Notes under the pieces: generated by a model | The model's database searches: none | The model's input: only the letters and a program-made list of their open reading frames with translations | Told to the model about the DNA's origin: nothing | Part shown: positions 34,441-44,342 of the stretch, piece after piece | How positions within the stretch are numbered: the first letter of the stretch is position 1 | Layout of the letters: the number at the start of each line of letters is the position of its first letter | NCBI GenBank assembly: GCA_001600415.1 | Contig: BCJX01000002.1 | Span: forward strand, 1,173,476-1,237,475 | DNA: 64,000 nt | Direction of reading: 5' to 3' | Source: Pascua guehoae | Taxonomy: Eukaryota > Basidiomycota > Tremellomycetes > Trichosporonales > Trichosporonaceae | Translations under genes and position numbers: made by a program

Positions 34441-34524
<84 letters not shown>
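34441..34524. repeat. Poly-G homopolymer, 84 nt
   Basis: Eighty-four consecutive G on the plus strand starting 30 bp upstream of the PRP3 ATG, so it is poly-C in any PRP3 leader. Copy number in the real genome may differ from the assembly. Confidence 0.95.
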
Positions 34525-34525
<1 letters not shown>

Positions 34526-34610
34526 AGTAGGACGAGGGAGAAGTGGTAGAGGGTGGCGATGTGACGAAGCAGTCGAGTGTCCTTGTTGTATTGGTGGTGG
34601 TCGAATTCGA

Positions 34611-34675
34611 CATGGGCTGGTGGCGACTGAATCCTGCCACACACTCGGCATCACCAAATCTCCGGGTGCCTGGGT
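34611..34675. repeat. Direct repeat, copy 1
   Basis: About 65 bp (CATGGGCTGGTGGCGACTGA, then TGCCACACACTCGGCATCAC and CAAATCTCCG-GTGCCTGGGT) that recurs nearly unchanged at 35832-35906 in the same orientation. It lies upstream of PRP3. Confidence 0.9.
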
Positions 34676-34732
34676 GGATGAGGGTTTGTGTGCGCCTGCC
34701 TCCCTACAGTGCACTGCTTATTATTGAACGCT

Positions 34733-35758
34733 CTGAAGGTATTCAATATGTAGCATGCAAACGCACGGGACAGTGACAATCATGCATACAGTAATCGGAG
34801 TGTTGATAGATACAGTAGGAGGTAGCGCGAAGAAGGTGGGGGAGGGCATGTACTGAAGAGGGGGGGGGGGGGGCCTGTACGGCATCTGGCGCCTGGGTCG
34901 CTCACTGGCCGACTGGGTAGGCCTACAGACCTGTCAGCTGTCCTGTCTTGATGATACGTTGCGTCACCACTCACCGCAGGTAGGGTTCCGTCGTTCAAAA
35001 TGATGCCAATGTGGTTGGCAATCAGAACACGGAGCGTAGATTCAGGACCAGTCATGGCCTGCCCTGCGTAATATAACAACCACTGTTCCAGGTCAGCCAG
35101 AGGCATTTGCCTCAAGGCTGTCACCGAGGTGATGGCCTGCTCCGTTAGCGTGGACTGAGGTAAGATCGTGCCTTTGTCTCCAATGCCAGAGGAATCGGCC
35201 GATCCGCCGCTGCCGGAACGGCTAGGAGCAATTGATTCTGCTGCTGCCTCCATCGCATTCTCCCGACTGCCGATTAGTAAACTAACGACAGTGTCAGCAG
35301 ACATACCGTAGACGTGAGATAGTTTGCTCGCCCAAAACTTGATTTACCGAGTTCTGAAGGTTGGCCATTGCCGTCTCGAGAGCCAGGAAGCGGGGCGCAA
35401 CCGAGTTGTGCATGGCGGTCTCGACCACATCGCGCAGTCGGACGTCGAGGGATTGAACAACAGCTGCTTGTGCAGCAGCGGAGACGTCTTTGGGCGAGTT
35501 AGTGTGGACTTCAAGGGGGCCGTTTCATAACGTACGGCGGGTGTCATGGACACCATCCTGGAGCGCATGGGCAGCGACAATCTCCTCATCGGTCGCGCTT
35601 GGCCATAGGGTTACGCCGGTAGTGAGGCGGTGTACTTCGGCTCGGACTTTCGTGTTTGGGTTGTCTGGGAGAGGGCGATCGTCGGCAACAAGAGCTTGAA
35701 GCTCGGGGAACGTGTTGAGCTGGCGCTCGGCGAGGATAGGGGGAATGGGAATCGGCAT
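34733..35758 (-). CDS. Mug135-like protein (uncharacterised)
   Basis: Starts MPIPIPPILAERQLNTFPEL at 35758. Splicing at GTACGT joins to VSAAAQAAVVQSLDVRLRDV. A second 40-nt intron (GTATGT...TACTAATCGGCAG) joins QVLGEQTISRLR to RENAMEAAAESIAPS. Features: HRLTTGVTLWPSATDEEIVAAHALQDG near the N-terminus, a predicted coiled coil (FLALETAMANLQNSVNQVL), a Ser/Gly linker and a C-terminal helical part. The TLWxxATDEEIxxAHAxQxG stretch and the RRENA end resemble the Mug135-like family expanded in Tremellomycetes; the function is unknown. The 3' end is ambiguous. With the last 44-nt intron removed the frame runs through a 14-C tract to a stop near 34733; unspliced it stops at 34780. Confidence 0.6.
34860..34873. 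repeat. Poly-G tract, 14 nt
   Basis: Lies in or beside the last coding segment of the Mug135-like gene (poly-C in sense, coding Pro). Length changes would shift the C-terminal frame. Confidence 0.9.
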
Positions 35759-35831
35759 CGGGGCATCGGTGTGTGTGAGGGACGGAATGGGATGTTTGGA
35801 CAAGATACTTATCAAGATGTCAACATCAACA

Positions 35832-35906
35832 CATGGGCTGGTGGCGGCTGGTGGCGACTGACGTCTGCCACACACTCGGCATCACCAAATCTCCGCGTGC
35901 CTGGGT
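35832..35906. repeat. Direct repeat, copy 2
   Basis: Second copy of the segment at 34611-34675, with an extra GTGGCGGCTG insertion after ACATGGGCTG. It lies in the divergent promoter between the Mug135-like gene and the NDUFA6-type gene. Confidence 0.9.
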
Positions 35907-36075
35907 CAGTTGGGCACGGTACGCCTGCCTACGCTGCCCGCTCTGCCTGGCTGATGGTTGGATTTGCTCCCGCCCCGCCCTCACCGTCAGACGCCCGCCC
36001 GCCCACCGACCGCCTACCGCCTACCGCCCGCCTACCTACCACCTATCGCGACGAGCCCATTGCGCCGGTCGCTCA

Positions 36076-36125
36076 TTAGTGTTCGCTGTTCGTTGCTCGT
36101 TGCTCGTTGCTCGTTGCTCGTTGCC
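36076..36125. repeat. GTTGCTC heptamer array in leader
   Basis: About five copies of TTGCTCG immediately upstream of the NDUFA6-type start codon. A neighbouring CCGCCTACCGCC array lies at 36000-36035. Confidence 0.8.
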
Positions 36126-36150
36126 GACCCCTCCATCGCCGACACCGACC

Positions 36151-36657
36151 ATGTCGCACATGATCCCAGCCCGCCTCGCCCGGCCCGTCACGATCGCCAA
36201 CTCGCTCGCCGAGGCCCGTACCCGCTCCCTTGCGGCGTACCGCCAGTGGTACCGCTCGGCGCCCGAGATCTGTGCCCTCTACGCACTCAACGTTTCCCCC
36301 TCGGCCATCCGTCTCAAGATCCGCCAGGACTTTGAGAAGCACCGCAACACAAAGGACCTCGGCGTCATCAACGTCCTCCTCCACAAGAACCAGCAGGAGT
36401 ACCAGGAGACTATGAACTGCTGGAAGCAGGAGGTGCGATTGCGCGTGGTGGTGGTGGTGGTGGTGTTGGTACCCCGGGATCCGACTGACCCCCTCAGCCC
36501 CACCTCATGCACTGGTTCAAGCAGTACGACGACCCACCAAAACCCGCTACTTTCCTCGACAAGTACGTCTCCGTCCCCGCCTCATTGTCGGCGCACAGCC
36601 CTAACATACAGGTTCTTGGCAGGACGCGACCAGCCCGACCAGGTGGCGTCGTTCTGA
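36151..36657 (+). CDS. Complex I LYR subunit, NDUFA6/B14 type
   Basis: Accessory subunit of mitochondrial NADH:ubiquinone oxidoreductase that binds the acyl-carrier protein. Exons 36151-36432, 36498-36562 and 36612-36657, about 130 residues. The LYR-family signature is present as RSLAAYRQWYRSAPEICALY (LYR diverged to AYR). VSPSAIRLKIRQDFEKH, LGVINVLLHKNQQEYQETMN and CWKQEPHLMHWF follow, ending DQPDQVASF. This WKQxxHxMxxF pattern is typical of the subunit. It implies that this fungus keeps a proton-pumping complex I. It shares a 390-bp divergent promoter with the Mug135-like gene. Confidence 0.92.
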   Translation: MSHMIPARLARPVTIANSLAEARTRSLAAYRQWYRSAPEICALYALNVSPSAIRLKIRQDFEKHRNTKDLGVINVLLHKNQQEYQETMNCWKQEVRLRVVVVVVVLVPRDPTDPLSPTSCTGSSSTTTHQNPLLSSTSTSPSPPHCRRTALTYRFLAGRDQPDQVASF

Positions 36658-36744
36658 GCAGTGTGTCGAGCGCAAACATGCATGGTATAGCAGATGCCTA
36701 GTGTTACAACGTATTGATCTACTCATTGCCCCTCACCCTTTGCC

Positions 36745-39730
36745 CTATACATCTGGAAAGTCTACGCTTGCCAGTACCTCATCGTCAATGGCTTCAAACT
36801 GCCGGTCCATGTCGACGTCGGCGGCGTCTGGCGCTCCGTTGACAGCACCAGTCGTCCCAAACGCCTTGCCATACTCTTGACCCGCACGCTCAGCTTCCTC
36901 TTGGTCAAGGCGCTGCCGCTCCTCAATGTCCTCGACGGTCCACAGCGAGATGCCCGTCTGAGTGTGGTCAAACGGTTGTGAAATCTGCCGGATAAACTTC
37001 TTGGCGAGCACAACAGCCATGTCGGTCGACAAGTTAGAGTGGGCGTCGGTAATGTACTGGTTGATCCAGCGCGGCAGCTTGGAGCGTTTATCCTGGCGGG
37101 CAAAGCGCTGAGAGTTAGTCTTGCATGGGGACTAGCAACTCACCCTGTCCGCAAACACCATGAGACCCCAATCCGATTTACCACGCAGGACACGCCCCAC
37201 GCACTGGGCGGCGTGTCGCATCGCGTCGAAAGTGAGGTAGTCGTTCTCCCTGACATGATGGTTGTCACGCAGAAACTCGAGGCGCGCTTTGAGGATACGA
37301 CTTTCAGTGTACTGGTAAGGAATACCAAACATGATGACAGCACGGCCATAGTTGCTGCAGCATTAGCGTCAATTGCAAACGTGAAACCCACTGGTCAAAG
37401 TCGATTCCCTCCGAGACCTTTCCTCGCGCGACAGACAGGAGCACAGCTCCACGGCCATTGTTGCACGCCTGTTGTCAGCTACGCCAGAAGAGGAGGTTTA
37501 GCTCACCTCGCGGTAGTTGCGCAGGGCAATACTCGTTTCCATGGCGTCTGGGGTCTCCACAAAGAGGAGCTTGTGCTTCCACACCTCGCTCAAGATACCC
37601 ATGTCGTACCAGGCGCTGACAATCGATTCCATGTAGAGATACGACGGGAAGAAGGCGACCACGCCGTCGGGAATCGTGCGGGCCATGTCGATGAGGATAC
37701 TGCCAAAGTTACGCACAACCGCGGGGTCGTTGCGCACCTCGAAACGCGACGAGATGGGCACCTGGTCTGAACCACGGGTGATGACCATTGGCAAGAAGGC
37801 GTTACGACTGAGCGTCATTGGGTACGACTGCTCGATGACGGGTTCAAACGCGAGGATCTTTGGGTACATCTCGAGGGGAGAGATGGTACCCGAGGTGATA
37901 ATGACACTGCTGTAGTTTTCAAAGACCGGTGCAATGGCAAGTGAGGGGTCGAGGCAGCTGGGGGTTAGCTACGTGGGACTGCCCTCCACGTACGTCAAAT
38001 GGAAGATGGGGTTGGGCACAGTCGCGTGCTCGGTCTCGTACGGCTCGAGAATGAGGAGGAAGCCTAGGTGTTAGCTCGTGTCTCAGCGTCACCATACCCT
38101 TATCGTATGTCGCGACGAGGGTCGCAAAGCCGGCAATCTTTTGCAGCGCGTAGTGCTCATCAATGTTGGTGAGCTCGAGCGTCCGGATCAGCGATGTCAA
38201 ACGTTCTGCGCAGAACTGGAGCGGCCGCTTCTCAATGTACGTAATCTCCTTGAGGTGGGCGAGGAATGATTGAGGCGTTTCGGCGACGACGTGCAGTACA
38301 CGCATGCGTGTTTTGAGATACTCGATGAAGCGTTTGAGAAAGGCGATGAAGTGCTCGGCCTTGCGAATGTTGCCGGGGATAGCTTCTTCGATCATGTCGC
38401 TGGACAGAATAGGACTGGCGAGCATATCGTCCTCTTCTCGACGCTCATCTGCCTCTTTCAAGCCGGCGACAAGCTTTTCGTACTCGTTTTGCAATTTTGC
38501 CGCGTCCGTCTTTTTGATTCTGAATGTCAGCCAACGCGGTGAGCCTTCGTGCTCACTCTTCAATCTTGTCTCCAATCTTGACGACACTGCGCGCGGCTGA
38601 GTCGAGTGTGGGCCTTGTGAGATCAATAGAGAGTGACTCGATGCAAACGTTGTCTGCGCAGGTTAGAAAATCAAGACTATTTCCACCTACCAATGTTGTG
38701 CGCCTCGTCAAACACGACAATCGACTCCTTGCTGAGCTCATGCGACACTTGCTCTGCAACCTTTGGGTCGAGCAGGTAGTGGAACGAGTAGATGATGACG
38801 TCGACAAAGGGCATCTAGAGTCAGCCGCAGACCAGTCGCCGTAGACGCACCATTCGGCGGATGGTAAAATAGGGGCATACACCCTTTTCAATGCCATACT
38901 TCTTGACGTCGTCGAGTGTCCATACGCCTGGAGGGATGAGGTTTCCGGTCTCGTAGTTGTTGAGCTCCTGCAGCGAGTCAGCATTCCACTCGGGTCGTCT
39001 CCTGGTTGTGCAGCCTCACTTCATGCCAGGCGCACAAGGGCACACTTCCCGGGTCGGCACGGCCCTTTTCGCACGCAAACGCTGATGTGAGGTCGCGGCA
39101 GCGCGAGTCGACCACCTTGCCCTTCTTCTCCTTGTTGACCTGTGGGGTGAGTGAACGGAACGACTAGTACCACCGTACATCTGGATTCAAGCACAGGTTC
39201 TTGCGCGATGTGAGGCCGAGACCTCGGAATCCCTCGTCGTTGGCGCCCATCTCCTCGCGGTACTCCATGAGGCGCTTCAGCTCGGCCAGGGCCTTTTCAA
39301 TCTCGGGGACGGTACGCGAGCAGTAGATGAGCTTGCGCTTGGTGGGGTAAAACTGGCCGCGAGTGAGCATTCGTACCGTACCCCAGGAGGACGACGCGCA
39401 ACATACCTGCATGTACGAGACGATGAGACTGAGAAGGGAGACCGTCTTGCCTGTCCCCGAGGGCATTTCGAGAACACAGTTGCCCTGCTTGTTAGGTTTG
39501 TGTGGCCACTCCATCCATCTCACCCCCGCATCAAGCGTCTTCTTCAGGTCGCACATGTACGAGTACTGCTCTGGGTAACTGTCAGTACGCGTGAACAGTG
39601 TCACCAGGGTGTTACACACCGGGATACACCCTGTCGAGTCAGCATACGGCCCGAGGAAGTGCTGTCTCTGGGCAGCGACTCACCGCTCATAAGGGAAGAG
39701 CACGGGCAGATCGTCAATCATAAACTTCAT
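36745..39730 (-). CDS. RAD3: TFIIH DNA helicase Rad3/XPD
   Basis: 5'-3' Fe-S helicase of TFIIH, acting in nucleotide excision repair and transcription initiation. About 11 exons with small introns. It starts [20 protein letters not shown]. Landmarks in order: [17 protein letters not shown] (Walker A), [11 protein letters not shown] (Ia), the four Fe-S cysteines ([26 protein letters not shown]), VVFDEAHNI (DEAH), the Arch domain, [47 protein letters not shown] (motif V) and [20 protein letters not shown] (motif VI). The C-terminus ends in [17 protein letters not shown]. All catalytic motifs are intact. The ATG at 39730 is fixed by the conserved [13 protein letters not shown]-terminus. Confidence 0.97.
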
Positions 39731-40410
39731 ACTGGGCAGGCGATGGGGGTGTGTGTCGTGCCGCCAGGCTCAGAAGGCGTTCTCTTTTCTCGTGATGATA
39801 GTAACACCGCTCCCTAGTTGAGACTGAACGAGCGGCAAGGGTGGGTGCTGAGAACGAGTGGAAGAGAAGATGGGAGAGAGGCAGGTGGCAACAATGTCGA
39901 AACAGAGTCCAGTCAACTGAAGAAATAGGACAATGACGACACGCCACAGGTTTGTAATCACCTCCACCGCAATTAGCCCATTTACAAACAAGTCCTAATG
40001 CATGTATTGGGTCCTCCCGTTTTAGTGCCAGTTGCGAGTGGCCAGTTGGCAGAGGTTTGATGCTCATCACCAACCCTCCAGCGACCAGCGACACCAGCTA
40101 GCAGTTTCCAGTTCCAGTTTCCAATCCACAGTCCCGCCGAGCTGACAAACACTACGCCAAGCGCACTCCGTGCAGTTCCGATGGTCTTGGACATTGTATT
40201 ATTCATGATGAATGTACAGGAAGCTAGTGTATGAAATGTACTGTAGCTGTCATGGGATGGGTATGTGCGCCTCTATGATTGTGGCGAACAGATGCTTGTT
40301 TTTTTGTTTGCTGTTGGGAGTTGGGCAGGAATCACTGATGGGTGTCCCTACTCGATGCAATCGGGTGTTTTTGTGTGTTTGAAAGACAGAAAAGGCAGCG
40401 TGCAACTCGC
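39731..40410. other. Intergenic region upstream of RAD3
   Basis: About 680 bp between the RAD3 start and the CYS3 stop. A 74-codon open frame (39982-40206, minus) is present but has no recognised motif, so I do not call it a gene. Confidence 0.45.
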
Positions 40411-42402
40411 TTACTCCTGAGCGACCTGGCTGGCGGCGTTGACGAGGTCGTGCTCGAGGTCACGTGCGTCCTCGATACCGACCGAGAGGCGGATGAGCTC
40501 GTCGTCAATCTGGAGGATGGCGCGGTCCTCTGCCGAGACGGAAGCGTGGGTCATGAGCGAAGGGAGCTCTGCGAGGGACTCGACGCCGCCGAGGGACTCT
40601 GCGAGGGTAAAGAGCTTGAGAGCCGAGAGGAAGTCGGACGAGACCTTTGCCTTGTCCTCCTCCTTGACGTTGGGGACGAGCTTTGCCGTGTCGAGGCGGA
40701 AGCTGACCATGCCGCCGTAGGGGAAGCCCGAGTCCTGCGAGTAGCCCTCCTTGATGGCCTTTTCCTTTGCGTTGGGGCTGAGCTGGTTCCAGGCGAGCTC
40801 GCGGACGGCAGCACGCTCGGGGCCCTCGAGACCCGGGTAGTGGACGTCGCGGACCCATGGCTGGGTGGCGAGGAAGCGGGCGACGCCGAGGGCGTTCTCG
40901 CCGTGCTGGTTCATGCGGAGGGCGAGCGTCTTGGCGCCACGCTGGGCGAGCCACGAGTCGTACGAGCCAGGGACGGCGCCGCCGGCGTTCTGGTAGAAGC
41001 GGAGCTTCTCAACGAGGTCGGGGCGGTTGGACACGAGGACACCCATAATGACGTCCGAGTGGCCGTTGAGGTACTTTGTCACCGAGTGCGTGACAATGTC
41101 GGCACCGAGGCGCAGCGGCTGCTGGAAGTAGGGGCTCATAAACGTGTTGTCGACGACGACAACGGCGCCGTACTCGTGCGCGACGCGTGCGACAGTCGCG
41201 ACATCGACGACCGAAAGCGTAGGGTTGGTAGGCGACTCGATCCACACAAGCTTGGTCGTGTCACGGAACGCCTTGCGAAGCTGCTCCTCGACGCTCTGCG
41301 TGTCCGTGCCCTTGCCCGGGCCAGCGGCACCCGACTGGCGCGAAATGTGCACAAACGAAGTCTCAATGTTGTTGGTCACCGCGACCTTTGTAAAGTAACG
41401 GTACGTGCCGCCGTACACGTCACCGACCGACACAATGTGGCCGCCCGAGGGCACGAGCGACGCGACAATCGCCTGGGTGACAGCCGAGCCAGAGCCAAAG
41501 GCAAGGGCAGGCGGCAGGTTGGCCTCGGCCGTGCGGTCGGCGCCGTTCAGGTGGACCGAGGGAGGGTTGGGGAGCTCGAGCGACGCAACGAGCGTCTCGA
41601 ACGCGAGGCGGTTGGGGTTGAGCGAGCGAGTGTACTCGAAGCCCTGGGTGGGTTAGTATGTCACTGGGTAAACGGGGTGTTGGTGCAGGGTGGTGTGGAG
41701 TGTAGGGTTGGCTGTGGCGCGGCGGATGCGGACGACCTGTTGCATGGCGCACAGGGCACAGTCATGCTGGAATACAGTATCCAACGCATGGACGTGTGGA
41801 TACTGTGGAGCACGACGACGAGCGGATGTCGCAGATGGGCAGATAGGCAGGCGCGGATACGCCTTCGGCCGCGGATATCCGCCAGCCACCCAGTGTGCAG
41901 CACATGGGCCCACTACCAAATGCCTGCAGGGGCCACCGCCGAGGGCGCACGGAACGCCACACGGCACTCTCGGCACAGTGCCAAGACGGCGGGTGAGTCG
42001 AGGGACAGTACCCCCAATGTCTTTACGCGTTGGCAATGTCCGCGACACCAGGGAGACACGTTTGGTTTTCCGAAGCCGTGCATGACACAACACCTGACCG
42101 CAAGCGTCAAGCCCCAGGCTGTAGGCTGCACGCTGCAGGCGGGCTGCCAACACAGCTCACACCGTTCACATTCAGGAAACTAGACTCACCTTGTGGACAC
42201 CGACGGCGCTCTGCTTGTAGGTGGTCGAGAGGGAGATGGGGGGGATGACGGCGCCCGTGTCGTCGTTTGCCTCGGAGCCGGCGTGGATGAGGCGGGTGCC
42301 AAAGTGGTACTCGCCGTGCTGGGCGGCCTTGAGGTCGGCGACGGTCGGGGCGGGGTGTGCGCCGTTGTTCTTGGTAACGTTGGAGATGTCGGTGATGGTC
42401 AT
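40411..42402 (-). CDS. CYS3: Cystathionine gamma-lyase (PLP enzyme)
   Basis: Transsulfuration enzyme that cleaves cystathionine to cysteine, ammonia and 2-oxobutyrate in the cytosol. Exons 42190-42402 and 40411-41643, 481 residues. Landmarks: FGTRLIHAGSEANDDTGAVI, PPISLSTTYKQ, FEYTRSLNPNR, SGSAVTQAIVASLVPSGGHI (phosphate-binding loop), ESPTNPTLSVVD, VVVDNTFMSPYFQQPL and HSVTKYLNGHSDVIMG with the PLP-binding Lys. The SLGGVESLAELPSLMTH and LSVGIEDARDLEHDL C-terminal motifs follow. It is longer than the usual roughly 400 residues because of an N-terminal extension. The family also includes cystathionine beta-lyase; the match to gamma-lyase rests on VESLAELPSLMTH. The single intron (41644-42189) is 546 nt. 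Confidence 0.92.
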
Positions 42403-43142
42403 TGTGGGGGGTGGGTTTGCGGGGTCGGGGGCTGGGTGAGGGGTGTCGGGGATGTCCGAGTCGGAAAAGCTTGATAAATTTGTTTACACCGGGGGTGTTG
42501 AGGTGGTGACGAGTAGAGTTGCGGTGTTCTCGCTGGTTGTTCAGACAAAGAAGAGGAGGAGACGGGACGAGTCTAGATGTCTATGCGCAGTGGCGAGGTG
42601 GATGGTGGCAACAATGCATGCGTCTTGGATTGATGTATATAAATGCATGGTGGTTGATGGAGGCATGACAAAGAGGACCAGAGGCCGAGTTTGGCATCAC
42701 GCCATTGCTCTGTAAACATTTGCCATTCCACAAAATCGGATGATTCATACAGTCACGAGTGACACTACTACTGCACTACTGTACAGTACTGCTGTCCACA
42801 ATGCACGCTGTGTGTGCACTGTGCGCTGCGTGCCCAGGGCCTCCCCACTATCACCGCATTGTTCCACTCTTGGCCATGTACCGCGCCGAGCGGGTAAACG
42901 GGCACCTGGCAGTCGCTAGCGAGCAGAGGCACCAGCGCACCAGGCCACCAGGCATGTGCAGGCAGGCATGCCGTCATAACGTGGCGTCTGAAAGGTGCTG
43001 ATCAAGATCTGCCCCAGCACTGCTCGCGTGCCACCCCTCCTCCCCCAGCCCCCACCCCCTTTCCCTCCCTGCCCCAGGTGCGCAGCTTTTTTTAGGAGAT
43101 TCCAGTGTGTTATTTGGGCCAGCTACTAGCTACTACTGTACC
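42403..43142. promoter_or_regulatory. CYS3 upstream region
   Basis: Contains TATATAAA at about 42638, some 235 bp upstream of the CYS3 ATG. No gene supported up to the left inverted-repeat arm. Confidence 0.45.
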
Positions 43143-43144
43143 TC

Positions 43145-43775
43145 TTCTATTCGGCACCTGGCTCGGCAGTGTCCGGGCCAAGCCGAGGGTGCCCAGGCGC
43201 GCCAGCCGGCGCGCCGGCGGAGTGGCGGCCATGCGACTGAGGTGCATGAGGTGAGAGCTCTGGCGCTCGCATGCAAATACAGAGTACAAGTGTATGTATG
43301 CACACGCTTCGTGGTAGCCTGCCGCCGGAAAGGAGACGTTGACCGACCTGGTCTGGTGACACGCTTGCTTTGGTAGTAGTAGTATGTCGTTATGCGTTGT
43401 CACAGGACTTGCCTCTGAGCACGCATTCCGAAGCGTGCATGGTGTATTTGGGCATCATGCATCGATGATGCAGCGAGCGCACCGAGCTAGCGAGTACCGA
43501 GTTAGTTCTGTTTCTGGCACTGCTGGCGAAAAAATTGGCACATGGCACATGGCCAAACATGTGTGGTAAACGGGGGATCCGTGGGCTGTGGGCCGTGTGG
43601 CGCGTGTGGACTGGGGGTGAATTTTTTTTTTTTTCTCGCGTGCCAAGCATTGGGGAATGTGAGTGGAGGCCGTGGAGAGGGGGGGGGGCAAAGCGCACGA
43701 CACGACACGGGCGCCACACGAGCAGCGTCCCAGACCCGACCCAGCCGGGGGGTTTCGATACGAGCCAAGGTACAA
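43145..43775 (+). repeat. Left arm of a long inverted repeat
   Basis: Reverse-complement match to 46100-46615. Best blocks: 43417-43459 pairs with 46324-46366 (43 nt, three mismatches by eye); 43227-43237 pairs with 46531-46541; 43756-43770 pairs with 46105-46119 (15 of 15); 43151-43158 pairs with 46599-46606. Block order is preserved, with small indels between blocks. Confidence 0.88.
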
Positions 43776-44342
43776 CGGTATGCGTACAGTAACGAGGCAT
43801 GGCGCAGGGTGAGACTGACCGACTCTTGCAAGGTCTGCATGTCTGCAGCAGCTCAACATCTGCATGCATCGGCATCCCTTTTTCACGCCCTCTGTACATG
43901 CATGATGGTTGGTCCTGGTGGTCGCCAGCGGATGACCAGAGCAACAGAGCAACTGGGTGCGGCACAGATTGGTCAAAATCACGTGATCTATCCAACCCCG
44001 ATGCCGTCTCAGGAAATGCCACACAGTTTCTCGCGTGGCCTTATCACTCGACGCAATGCAGTGGCATGCATGCGACGAGAAGCTTGATATCTTGACTTCG
44101 GCGTGCTCTTGGCAGTTGGCGGCCAACCACGAGAACGCGCTGCCATGCCTGCCCAGACGCCAGAGGGAGAGGGAGCAGTATCATTCAGGCACGCATGTGA
44201 AACCTGCGTGCCCCTGGCGTGTGCAATCTGACATCGCCTCCACTCTTGGGTCCACCCGATTCACATCCCTCCTCATGTCATTACCCACTCCATTTCACTC
44301 CACTCCATTCCTCGCATACTGCATCCACCTCGATCGGCAGCA

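Noticed and set aside
33525..34727. Plus-strand open frame of about 400 codons opposite PRP3
   Set aside because: Antisense shadow of the PRP3 exon and the 84-G tract; no splice or family support.
39982..40206. 74-codon minus-strand frame with a hydrophobic start, between RAD3 and CYS3
   Set aside because: Too short to judge, no motif, lies in a promoter region.
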